Below, piece after piece: positions 26,007-37,778 of a DNA stretch of 64,000 bases. Under the pieces are notes generated by a model that saw only the letters and a list, made by a program, of their open reading frames with translations, had not been told where the DNA came from and ran no database searches. Position 1 is the stretch's first letter. Each line of letters starts with the position of its first letter. Origin of the DNA: Anastatus disparis (Eukaryota > Arthropoda > Insecta > Hymenoptera > Eupelmidae); NCBI GenBank assembly GCA_017163975.1, contig JAFFSR010000227.1, positions 9,228,501 to 9,292,500 of the forward strand. The letters are read 5' to 3'. The position numbers and the translations under genes were made by a program.

Positions 26007-29000
26007 CACACCGTTGCTTCAAGAATCAAAGTAAAATATTTTTCAATTTTAACATCACTTGATATTTTAAAAAAATTCAATAATAGAAAGTAATCATACA
26101 AAAAATTACTCATATACAATAACTAATTTATTAATAATTTTCCTATATCAAGAATAATTGAGTTCTCAATATCAATGGATAAAGCAAAACACCTCCACTT
26201 TCATATACAATAGATAAAATTGGCCACTTAAGCCAAGAGAAAAAGAAAAGAGAAAGATTCAAGGTGTGCCGCACATTTATTTTCGAACCGGCTTTTTCCT
26301 TTAGATTTTACAATATTAAATGAACTTTTACAGACACATATAGAAGAAAAAGAAAAAGAGAGAAATAAGGACTTGACGTCGACAATGGCAAAAGAATCGC
26401 TGAGTTTTAGAAGTACCAATAAGCAAGTACTCGCAGCACTTACCATATATATAGATATAGTATATATGTACGTACTTTAGTTGACTATACAACATTCTTT
26501 CGCGTATTGAACTCGTAATTTCAAAAGGCTAAGTCTTAGCACCTTCTTTCATTGCCTTGGGTAACTAACGTACGTGATTGCATTTGGAAATGAGCATAAT
26601 TTTTTTTTTGCTTTTTCTTTTATTTTTTTTTTAACGAACGTTATAACCTTTTCAAGTTACATATACAAAAAGGCGTCGTCGACTGTCATGTATAGTTAAA
26701 CCATCGCTGTAAAGTACATATAAGCGTAATTATTCTTTTTTCTTTTAATGGCCAGGTAAATGTATAGTCATTCACATTTTTAAACCAGTTTTCATTCTGG
26801 GGACACACCCGTCGTTTTTAAAGTAGTCGTTATGCTTATTGGATATACCGGTATGTAGCGTTTATGTCAACAGGCGCATAGAGGACTTTGACCTTATATT
26901 AACTTGACTTGTAGGATTTTTAAGATTTTTTAGAAAACGAATTTTTTATGCTCGTGTTCGTGATAAATTGTGGTTTTTTTTTCAAATTTATTACACAATA
27001 GAAATACTCGTAATAATTGTCAATACTTTTAAAGATTTGATAAATTTTAAAATTTATATGAAATAAATACTTGAATATTAAATTAATTATAGTTATAATC
27101 TATTAGATTTCCAATTTTTGTTTTCGAATTCTTTTAAAATTTACAAAAATTCTACAGATTTGATGATAAGTCTAAATTTCAGTATGGTTAGACTAACTAA
27201 CATAAAGGGCTTAAAGATGAAAATATTACTTATCATAAAATTGATAGCTTATTTTTAAATTTTCATTATAAATGCCCTGATTAAAGACTCAACAAGAGTC
27301 CGAAAGATAGTCAATTTAGTAAATTATCATTAGCTAAATATCAATATTATGTTAAATTTATTTTTAATTTGGTAATAAAATTTAAAAATTGTATAAATAA
27401 AATTTTCTAGACATTTCAACAACGTAAGATAAAAAGACTATCCTCAAAATAGTTTTATAATAAAATATGTCATTTTAACATTTCTAAAAAATAAGATTAA
27501 GAAAATAAATGTGATGAAAATTCGAATTTATAGTTACGGAAAATTTAGTTTATCGCCATTTTTACTTTAGTAACTGTAAATTTACCTTACCAGAATGCAA
27601 AAATCTTTTTCCCAGAGAACGAATCTTAATCTGAACCAAGAAATACTAAAATAAATTCTTTCGTACAAAAGCATCATCATGGAAAAAGTACTCATAATTT
27701 CTTGTTTCGAAATCATCGTAAATCACTGAAATTTTAAAAATCCAAAGCACACGTGATTCTGAAAATCATAGACTAAAATCAATTCATAAATACATAAGTG
27801 CATCAATACATACATGCAATATACTGAATAAAAAATCCAACATGATACTTTAACAATTTTTCAATTTGAATTTAACCCAAACATAATCCACAGAAATAAA
27901 AAGAAGGCCACTTAGGCGCGCATCGCCATACAAACTGCAACTAAACGGAAAAGGCAAAAGAGAGAAAGCGTGTATACAAGGCTGGATTACAAAAGAAGTA
28001 CTCTTTTTTTTTTAAAAAAAAGTTACGAAGCAACTATATGTGTTAGCAATTTTCCATGAGCTTGTAATCTAGACACCTCTTCTTTACCTCTCTCTATCTC
28101 GTTTTTTTTGTATTTTTATTTTTTTTTTAGTGGTACACCACCGCAAAACACAAAGCAATCATCTGATGCGAGTGTGCGCGGCAAGAACCTAGTAGCCGTA
28201 AACTGAATTTGAATTTTTGAACAGGAAAAAAAAAGGAAAGAGTACGGTTAAAGCAAAAAATAAAAATTTTTTTTTGTTATTCAAAGAGGAAATATAAAAA
28301 AAAAAGTATTGTATATAGCTTTCGCACGCAATTCACACATCAAAGCAATGATATTAAAAAGGGGTATTGAAACTTTTTTTTTTACTAATATGCGAATAAT
28401 GAAATGTATAAAAATATATCAAAAGATTTGAGTTTGTTTTTTTTAATAAAACGTTTATTGGATTGTGCGTTGTTGAAATAAAAAATTCGTTTAATGAAAA
28501 ATTCATTTGCTTTTATTGATCGAATGTATTATACCTGTTTCGGTCGCGATATTTACTTGTGCAACTTCTATAACAAGTTATAAAAATTATACAGTTTAGA
28601 TATCAAGAAAATTTCTTAATTCAAAATGATTTTAATTAAAAAATTTTTTTCAAATTCAAAAATTAACTTTTATGGGGCTAATTTTCATTACAATTTTGCT
28701 TTTTCTGGAATAAGAACCCACGCATTAAAAGTAATTATGATTAAACTACCTTGTTCCTAAAGTAAAACAATTTTTAATTTTTTCAAAAATAAATGATTGT
28801 TTTGATTCATAATTTTTTATTTTTACGGATTCTTACATGCAGACTAAAAACAATAAAATTCATTGAATACCTTAACCTTTTACGAACGATATAAAAAAAA
28901 TTCCACATGCAAAACCCTAGGTGCAATAGCATTTTTCTCTCAACTTATTTTCTTTTTACAAGCTTAACCGGTTCTTTTGTGCTCTCGTATCAAGCTCTCT

Positions 29001-29810
29001 TGAAAAAGTTGAAAAAAAAAAAATAAAAAAGGAAAAAAAAAATTGATGACGAATGGCAGTAGAGCGATAATTTTTACAACTTCATAGTAGAAAGGCGCGA
29101 ACTAGGATAACGCTAAAGCGAGAGAAAAAAAAAGGGAACGAATTTTTCTGCTTTTCAAAAGATTCTGGAGCACCGCTTGGAAATCAATTCAGCAATTCTC
29201 ATATGTGTGAGAAATTCAAGAGCTTTTTTTCATGCCCCAACTTTTCTATACATTTATATACTAAAAATCAAAGAGTTTTGATTCGACCATCATTAAAAAA
29301 AAATATTTCTTTTTTTTTTCTCTTTTTTTCGCGTGTTACCTAAAATTGTGCGATAAAACTAGAAACGTGACGGTCGGAAGGGTCCTTTTATTTAAGATAT
29401 TTGACATTCCTTACGTGTTTCGCCCTTTTTGCTCTGACAATCATTTTATGTATTTTGTCCCTCTTTATGTATTCTTGACTTTTCCAGTCTAGCCTGACCC
29501 ATGACCATCAAAAATTTTCTACGAGAAAATTCCTCGCGGCTTAAGAAAATTCCTTAGACTGTAATAAGAAAGGCGTTTGCGCAAAAGTATTAAGGCGCGC
29601 TATATATATATATATTGAAGCTTTTGCTTAATTGACGCGTCGCTAAAACTTTTCGTATAGGCTTTTGCATAGAATTTTCATTAAGAAAACTTCTTGAGCC
29701 TCCTTGATGAATTTTCAGATACTTTGGGGATTCTAAAGACTTCTTATATTTTTTAATTTATATTTCCGTGTATACATTTTTTTCTTATTTTTACGTTTTA
29801 TTCAAATCGC

Positions 29811-29838
29811 TAATCGAATATTTTTCTTTTTGTTTCAG
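29811..29838 (+). promoter_or_regulatory. Ratchet point 1: branch site and 3' splice half
   Basis: The branch motif CTAATCG starts at 29810, with the likely branch A at 29813, 25 nt before the AG. A pyrimidine tract ending TTTTTGTTTCAG follows. The AG at 29837-29838 is followed at once by GTGAGTG, a strong donor, so there is no exon between acceptor and donor. This is the zero-length recursive splice site known from long Drosophila introns (for example Ubx). Joined to the receptor exon it would rebuild the donor CAG|GTGAGT, much stronger than the native CAG|GTTAAT. The interpretation rests on motif match and strand agreement, with no RNA evidence. Confidence 0.82.
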
Positions 29839-29888
29839 GTGAGTGATCGATTTATCATCTTTGCGTTATTATTACATAATATAATATT
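29839..29888 (+). other. Cryptic recursive-splice exon 1 (50 nt)
   Basis: From the ratchet AG to a second strong donor, ATT|GTAAGTA (GT at 29889), is 50 nt. Short cryptic exons of this kind are known to let the spliceosome define ratchet points by exon definition, after which the upstream regenerated donor is used and the exon is lost. In the phase of the receptor exon, retention gives AGG then TGA, an immediate stop. The 50-nt length is also not a multiple of three. Confidence 0.7.
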
Positions 29889-31874
29889 GTAAGTATACAA
29901 CAACTTTTATTTTAAAAATTGGATTAAGAGAATGTAAAATAGCGACTTTACAGTTTCGCAAATTTTTAATTGTTAATCCAAAATTTTTTAAAATATTTCT
30001 ATATACAATCTTTGATTGTAACTAATAAAAAGCCTAATATAGAGATATTTCGGAAAATTTTTAATAAAAATTAAAAATTCGGGGAATTGCAATGTCGGTA
30101 ACTATTTGAATAATGTATTTTATTACGTCACCTTAAAAACATAATTTTTATTAAAAATTTTGGATAAAAATATTAGTTGTATTAAAAAAAATGGAGCAGT
30201 TAATAATTAATAATTTAATACAACACATCGTATAACATAATAACCAAAATATCTCGTCTCTCTAATCAGTAACAATAAAAATAATCCCGAAATCATATGA
30301 ATGTCTAAAGCGTTAAGCATTATCTCTTATAACCGTTAAGCTTTTCTTGAAAATTTATCCTTGCTCAGAGCGTGCGACACTTGTCACGAATCGTTAAAAG
30401 CGGTACGCGTATAATCCATATATACGGAAAATCAGTGTGTTTAGCCTATACACGGCATTTATACATAAGGACTCCGGTGCTCTGTACGTTTTAACGCTAT
30501 TATAGACTTTGCAAACTAAACATGCAACAGTGAGAGAGTTAAAGAGCAAAAACAGACATTAATTGGTAACGGTTTTCGGGGGGGACTATAACTATATCGT
30601 TGTAACCTACGGGGGCTTTGCTTCAAAACTTGAGTATTATACGGAACGGCCATTCGGGACCTTCCTATTAGCCTAATCGTCCGACCTACATTGTCATTTT
30701 CCATTATTATTAGCGTATACCGAAACTCGGAGGCTATTCTGTGCACCGTGTGCATGTGTATGGTGGTGCGCGCGATACACCGTTCTTATTCCTGTGGCAT
30801 TTGATGCCTCATTAAAATTTGACTTTAACCGGAATTTATATCGATTTTCTTGTCATGTATATATATACACGCGGCGTTTAACCGCTGATATTGTGTCTAT
30901 GCTGTTTTGATGTTATTAGTAAACTATATAACGCTGGGCATTGATCATTTGTTTATTAACAAATTTGAATGAAAGTGCAGCTAGTGACGTGTTGTGATTA
31001 CATGATTTATAATTGGCACGTATGAATTTCTATTGTCTTCCTTTGTTTTCATATATTAAATCAATAAATAGGATATTCAATATAAAAATATAGATTTTAT
31101 TTTAACTTTATATAAATTTTATTCAAAATAGAATTTATCAGCAATTAATTTAATTAAAAATGAACATTTCATTCGACTAAATTAATTATATTAAACAAAA
31201 TGTCAAAATTTCAAATAAGATTCTCTAAAGAGATTAAGACATATCAAAAGCATGGAAAACTATGCGAAAACGATCTTGCATTTTGGAAACGTTCAACATC
31301 AGTTTAGAAGTTTGTGCTTGTCACGTTTCTAACGTATACACACACACACACAGACAGCAGCCGTACACATCGGGGTTACAGAGACAAGCAGTGCGATAAG
31401 CTTAGAAAAGCCGTGTATATATATACACCTAGCAAGAACATAAAGGCGAACCGCGAAATACAGGCTCCGTGATTGCCCAGACTCAGCAGTGTGATTTTAT
31501 AGTATAAATCTGGTGGTTGGCACTTTAGTGTATAAACCATATAGACATTTAAATATGCAAAGATACACGAGAAAAAAGAGAATCAAGTCAAAATTATAAT
31601 ACTTTTTAAAAATATTACAGTGATTGATGTATCAAAGCTGCCATATATTGCCAAAAATTACTATAGAATATGGGAGTTTTTTAAATATTTTTAGTAGATT
31701 TTACCATAAAGCATGGTAATTTTTTACCATGGTTGCAGTCTCCTGCAGCTTTAAGATAAAGTATTGTAATTTTTTCAAAAAGTGTTGTAACTTTTACTTG
31801 ACTTACCTCTCTATGATCGTATATAAATTTGAACACATGCTTGTTCCGAGTCTAGATGTATATTGCGCTGTTGT

Positions 31875-32091
31875 GTGAGAGGTCGTCAGTGGCTCAGTCG
31901 GCAGAGCGATGGATTCGTAATCTCGAGGTCTCGAGTTCGATTCCCGCTCTCGGCGGCCTATTGTTTCAAGCACCACTGTACGTTATATGTGCTTTGTTCA
32001 CAAACACACTGAGAAACCTCCGTCGCTAATTGGCAATACTATCATAGCATACATACAGCGACGTTAAATGAAATTTGAAATAAATTAAAAA
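31875..32091 (+). mobile_element. tRNA-derived SINE, copy 2
   Basis: It starts GTGAGAGGTCGTCAGTGGCT, with an A-box-like region and the B box GAGTTCGATTCCC. The family body (CAAGCACCACTGTACGTTA, then CCTCCGTCGCTAATTGGCA) and the AGCGACGTTAAA tail follow. The last bases are a degenerate A/T tail. I see no clear target-site duplication, so it may be older than copy 1. Confidence 0.92.
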
Positions 32092-35000
32092 TAGGTAGAA
32101 ATCGTGGCATTTTTAATTTTTTTAGAAATATAAGCTGAAACTATCATTTTATTTATTATTTAACGGACAAATTTATTCAATCACATAACAATGTAATAAT
32201 GATATATGGATATTTACATATTTCCAAATATTATTTTTATTTAATTATATAAATAGTAATTTCATATATAAATGTAAAAAAAAACAAGCAGATCAATAAT
32301 GTAAATATAAAACAATTAGTTGTTTATAATGAGAAGAAGAAGTATTGAGTTTACAAAACGCAATTTCAATCTGTTAAAAAATATAATACTTTCAAAATTA
32401 AAATATTGAAAAAAAAAAAGAAAATCATTCTATAATAGCTGAACACACTAATAATATAAATAGAAAATATTCTTCAAAGAAGAGCAATTGAATCACGACC
32501 TATTTTAAACAGTGCTCGTAAATTCAAAATTATACTTTAAAAAACAAAGTGAATAAGTTTCTTTTGTGAAAATAAGATCATAAAAAAAAATTTATTGCTC
32601 GTAAAATTATGTTTAGTTTGTTTTAGTTATATTTCAATTTTCCTGACAAATACAAAAGCGAACTAACAAGTTGGCAGTTAATTTTTACGAATTAGTAACA
32701 GTTGGTGATTAAAAAAAAAAGTATTATTAGTATGATTTAGTCTATTTGCTCAGAACAATAACATTCAATAGTTTTAATTCGTATAAATGCATGGATTGGT
32801 ATACGTAAACATGTCAGTTTTCGTGCTAATAATAGTCACCTTGTGTTAGTAATAATTCAAAAATATTCTTTGAAAATCTGCACAAAAGAAAGTTTATTTT
32901 TTATTAAAAATATAAAATTGCTTGATCATCATATTATTGTTTAAATTTAAATAATTTAAAAAATCCATTAATAAACTACTAAGGGTTTGAAAAACCACAA
33001 TTGATTTTGGTTGAATTTTTTCCACATAAAAAGTACTTTCCGCAATATTCGATCATTGCAATCAAGCAAACGGTATCCCGGCACACGTTGAATCCGCAGC
33101 TCGTAATCTCATGTAATATTTATAATGTAAGCCGTGAAAAAGTAGTACAAAAACTATTCTGGCATGAAGCAACTTGATTTCTCATATACTCTTGGCTCTC
33201 TTGCACATTACAATCTTCGTTTCTTTTAACTTTTTTATTTATTTAATCTTCCACGAGCTCTCTAGCGAAATCTTTTTTTTATTCTCTCTGCTTCGACAAT
33301 GCAATACATCACGTGGATCAGATACGCTGCTGAAAGTTAAAATAATGAAAAATTAAGAAAGATTGAAGATTGTATTGGCTGCAAAGTAGAAATAAAATAT
33401 TGGATAGAAAAAAAAATTTTTTAGGTAAAAATTCGATTTTAATTACAAAAATTCATTTTTACTTTTCGCAAAACCTGAAACATGAAGCACGTTTATAAAA
33501 AATATCAAATTTCTTCATCTCTATAACAACTGCATTTGCAACTTATAAATTTAACAATTTTTTTCAAAATTTAATATTCCAATACCATTAAAAATCACAT
33601 TCGACTAGAATATTTGTCTCTGGCGCATTTTCGTATTTCGCAAATTGGTTTCATCAGCTTTGCTAAAACTGCTGACTCTGTCATGTGTCGCGTGTTATAA
33701 AGCAAAGCAAAAAAAAGAAAAGACGAGACATTGAAGAGATATAACAACTGAGTGATTTAAAAGCGATTGATTAAAACGTACCTCTTTTGCCATGCTTGAA
33801 GCATTGTCAAGTCAGAGAGAACAGAACGATGAAAATTTTCGTGGATTAATTCTCATCGTTATCTATGAAATTTAAGCGACACCCCTGTGCATCCCTCCCC
33901 CACTCGAACGAAAAAAAAAAATGACATTCTAACTTGTCTCTTGTACACGCTCTTTCTACGAATCTCTGCAATTCTGTCACTTTATTTCAGCACGAAACAA
34001 GGATAAAATAAGTTAAAAAGGAAGTAAAAAATAAAAAGAAAGAAGAAACAGATCCTTGTCTTGTCTTAAAGGAATATAAAAAAAAAAGAAGGGAATGAGA
34101 TATTGCATTTCCCCATCTAGATTTTACGGTTTGTTTCGCTTTTATTTCAACGATGACAGTTATTTCCGCGGTACAGTACCTACCCCTTTTCTCTCTTTTT
34201 TTTTTCTTTCTGTTTACTGGACCGTGATTCGCAGAAACTTTCTTGACACTTTTCCTGTGGTACCTTTATACATGTATACACGGATTTTTACTCTTCTTGT
34301 ATTGCTCTTTCTTTTCTGCTACGCCGATTTTGTCGTTTCTTATACGCCACTTGAACAGTCAGAAAAAAAGGAAGATATAAAAAGAAGAAAAAAAGAGACG
34401 AATGAAGAAAAGTCATGGCGTATTGTATGCCAAGGATGAAGCCATTTTTTTTCCTTCTTTCTTTCATTTTATTTCTATTGCATTATATGTATTTGCGACG
34501 CCGATCTTTTTTAGCACAAAGAAACGAAACGCAAGCTCTCACTTTTTTTTCTCTCTCCTCGTTCAGAAGAGAGTTTTGACGACAGTAACTTTTTTGACAG
34601 TTTTGGTCGCCTCTATGGCTGACCCCCTTTCTTTTTCTTATTGGACACATAGTAGAAGAAAATTTAATTTCTTTGAAAAATAAGTTTTATTTGTGACGAA
34701 ACAAATTATAAGAAATTTAATAAGTTTCAAAATTAAAACAATTGTTTTATTAATTTATTATGAATATTCATGTTTCTCATTCATGACAAACGAAAAAGCT
34801 ATAACTCATCACTGTCAAAGGCCTTTTTCCGGCACAAGCCTATGTAAGGATTTAACGAGAAAATTATTTATTTCACTTTTGTTTACACGTCCAACGTTAA
34901 CATTGTAAATATATTGTTATTACTATGAAGAAGCGAAAACAAAAGCTTGCTCGAGTAACGGAGGAAAATTTTAATAATCTCGCTAAAGCAAAGAAAATTT

Positions 35001-35528
35001 TCAGAGCCAAAAAGTCAAGCTTTATACACGAAAAGTCTCGTTAACATTATAAAGAAAAGCTCATGTGCACTCGTCTATTCAAAATTAAAAGTACCAAGCC
35101 CAAAAAAAAAGAAGAGAAAAGAATGACTTTAAATCTTAAATAATCCAGAGAAGAAGTTTGCTTTTGTAATACCGGGATTGTACAACTACTACGACTACTA
35201 TTACAAGACGAGAGCATACCAAAGCGCAAACACTATGTACCGTATTATTAAACCATCAAATGTATATAGCCTCCTTGCTTTTACCATTAATTGATCCAAG
35301 AAAAGCGGCGCGAGGCGACGAATATGCAACGAGAATCTAATGGGAATATCTGACGAGTAGTTTCTATAACTATATACTTTCCATTGTAGGAATACAGAAT
35401 TTTCCGGCTATACGAAAAGCTCCTTTTGTAATATATATATATCCATCGATTGTAAAAGCATATATTTAAACCTTTTGTATTTAAGTGAATCAACTATTGA
35501 ACCCGCAAGATCGACTGTAGCTTAGGTT

Positions 35529-35598
35529 ATGGATGATTTATTCAAATTTCGGCATGAGGGAGATGAGAATTTCGTACTAGACGTTATTGTAATGAAAG
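35529..35598 (+). other. Possible short first coding exon (doubtful)
   Basis: An ATG opens 23 codons beginning MDDLFKFRHEGDENF, followed by a consensus-like donor AAAG|GTAAGA at 35599. The composition is less biased than other frames in the window. The nearest pyrimidine-tract acceptor (TTCTTAAG at 35732) would add five codons and a stop, but that acceptor is the edge of a transposable element. The phase (1) does not match the phase-2 receptor intron, so it is not an alternative start for the receptor through its next exon. No homologue recognised. This may be chance. Confidence 0.15.
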
Positions 35599-35727
35599 GT
35601 AAGAAGAATTTTTGATTGGGAAAATTTTTTCGAGACGTTGTATTGTGTTACCATAAGGAATAAAAGTTGAAAATATTGTTTGCTTTTCTTTTTCCATTCT
35701 ATGTAGAATTTTAATTTATTCTTTTTC

Positions 35728-35941
35728 TTAAGGTGACTACAGAGGTTAGATTAAATTTCAAATTCGTAGTTTACAAATTATGTTTTTGGTTTATAAAATT
35801 TTTTGAATTTTTAAGTTTTTCATTATTTTCCGGGTTTCAAAAAATGGTAAGAAATTAAAAGATCTGAAAAATCTCATATATCAAAAGTGTGATTTTTATA
35901 CTAAAAAATGTAACATAACCTAATCTTTGAAGTCGCCTTAA
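35728..35941. mobile_element. TTAA-bounded MITE-like element (about 214 bp)
   Basis: The left end reads TTAAGGTGACTACAGAGGTT. The right end, reverse-complemented, reads TTAAGGCGACTTCAAAGATT. The ends agree at about 20 of 25 positions. TTAA at both limits is the target duplication of piggyBac-type elements, though TTAA is common in this AT-rich sequence. The interior is AT-rich with no coding capacity, so it would be non-autonomous. Confidence 0.65.
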
Positions 35942-37450
35942 AATTATTAAATTTATTCTTAAATTCATGGTTTTTATAAAAACAATTTGATTAAAAAAAT
36001 CTTTCATAACTTACATAATTAACGAAATATAATTTTCAAGTAGTATGGAAAACGCCATCAATAAATAAAAAAAAACAAAACATAGGAAGCGTTTTGAAGC
36101 GAGCACTTTCCTTCCTTCCCAGATTGATATAGCATTAACTCACGTCCTTGAACTACGTTTTAAATATATACGTAGACATAAGAAATCGTTGGTGGTAAGT
36201 CTTTATAGGTATATAAAATACACATATATCTGTATGCCACACAAAGAAAAGAGAAACTCGTCTCAAAACGAAATTCCTTTTGAGTACGTGATGAGAGTAT
36301 ATCGGAGTCTTTCGTGCAAAGAAACTCGATTAAGCGTACATATATACCGTGGTACGCACATATCTATACGTATGTATAGACGATTCGCACAGACGCATGT
36401 CGCTCTTTAACACAGCGAGTTTCGAACGCGATACCGTTATACAGTATGTGTACATTTACACAGACACAAGCTCACACCGAGAGCAAGGGGGATGATTTAC
36501 CTTTTCTCTTTATTCCGTCTTTCTAATGTTGGTCTACGGGTGTAGATGTTGCGGCAGGCAACCCTCCTCTTTTGTCTCTCGTTAGAACACCCACAAGGGT
36601 CTATTGTCTTTTACACTTGCTCTACGTATACACTTGTATATGTATATATAGATCCAAGTAGGAAAGTCGCTATTATATATAAAGAGAGAAATGCGCCTTT
36701 GAAAATGAAGTTTCTTTAGCTCGCTTTATAAGCGATGAAATGTTTCAATGGAGGCTGAACTTTATTTAATCATAAGATGCGTCTGGGAACCAAATTTTTG
36801 AATTTATATTGCGGCGTTAAGAAAAAAAGTTATATTTTCTTCTTAAAAATTTAAAGATATAGATTTAATAAAATTATAATAAAAACAGTTAAAGGTTACA
36901 AAAATAAAATATTAATCATATATCTAAGAACAAATTAACAATATATTGTTTTTTTTTCTTTGAACATGTTGTATAATAGCAAGCACCGTTACTGATTTTA
37001 TCATTGACGTTAATGATGTAATCTATCCTTGAAATTCTCGCATCGATGTACTTTTTAAAAATGCCATCCGCGCAAAATATGCGCGCCAAACGGAAATGCG
37101 TATAAAATAAATAACTTTGTTGTTTTCCAAAGAGAAAAAAAAAATGTTTAAATATTTTATAATTACAGCACATTATATTTACTAATTTTCTTTAATAAAC
37201 ATCAAAAACAATACAATTAAAAAAAAGACTTATCGTATTTTCATGAGCAATTCATCATGCCGTCGTGATTCACCTGTAATACATTGAATTATGCATTATT
37301 CTCACCACGTGTATAAACTAATGCTTTCGAAGTAAAAGTTTTCTTATTTTTGGTTAAAAATAAATTCTCGATTAATTGTTTTGAAATTCTTGCAAAAAAA
37401 TAATTTTGACTTCGAATAAATTTCAATCAAAACTTTTTTATTTTCTTTAT

Positions 37451-37480
37451 TTTTTATTTAACGTCGCTATAATTATGCTA
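37451..37480 (-). mobile_element. 3'-end fragment of the SINE family
   Basis: TTTTATTTAACGTCGCT followed by a diverged ATGCTAAT matches the reverse complement of the SINE tail. It lies about 140 bp before the full reverse copy at 37587. Only about 30 bases are recognisable. It may be a truncated insertion or a broken tandem copy. Confidence 0.55.
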
Positions 37481-37586
37481 ATAAGATGAAGAGGTGGTTA
37501 CACCTTTTTTAAAATTTCTTTTTTATAATCCAAAAATAAAAAGGAATCTTTTAAGAAGTCAATCGCACCAACCAAGAAGAAATGAG

Positions 37587-37778
37587 TTTTTTTTTAATTT
37601 AACGTCGCTGTATTTATGCTGTCATTGCAATACTAATTAGCGACGGAAGTCATCAGTGTATCTGTAAACGAAGCACATGTATCTTACAGTGGTGCTTATA
37701 TAAATCGGCCGGGAGCGGGATTCGAACTCGGGACCCCGAGATTGTGAATCTATCACTCTACCGAATGAGCCACTGAAG
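37587..37778 (-). mobile_element. tRNA-derived SINE, copy 3 (reverse)
   Basis: Read on the minus strand it begins CAGTGGCTCATTCGGTAGAG, passes the B box GAGTTCGAATCCC and the body AGCACCACTGTAAGATACA, and ends in AGCGACGTTAAATT and an A-rich tail (a T run at 37587-37595 on the + strand). The first bases of the head are diverged, so the upper limit is approximate. No clear flanking duplication was seen. Confidence 0.9.

Larger units (their letters stand above)
4807..29838 (+). other. First ratchet segment of the giant intron (25,032 nt)
   Basis: This segment runs from the weak donor after the receptor exon to the AG of the first ratchet point. It has no supported exon. It contains a SINE (5536-5731), an alternating purine/pyrimidine tract (9323-9347), a perfect hairpin (12444-12496), (TA)n arrays, a CCCTGG-ended element (18281-18804), tandem duplications (20884-21660) and a long pyrimidine-rich stretch (23879-24005). 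All other open frames inspected were short and compositionally biased. The segment limits are inferred from the splice motifs. Confidence 0.6.

Noticed and set aside
31795..31812. Minus-strand donor-like GAG|GTAAGT
   Set aside because: The sequence before it on the minus strand is not pyrimidine-rich and no exon is evident, so it is an isolated donor match.
37262..37290. Minus-strand ATTACAG|GTGAAT junction
   Set aside because: It lacks a pyrimidine tract and has a weak donor, unlike the two + strand ratchet points.
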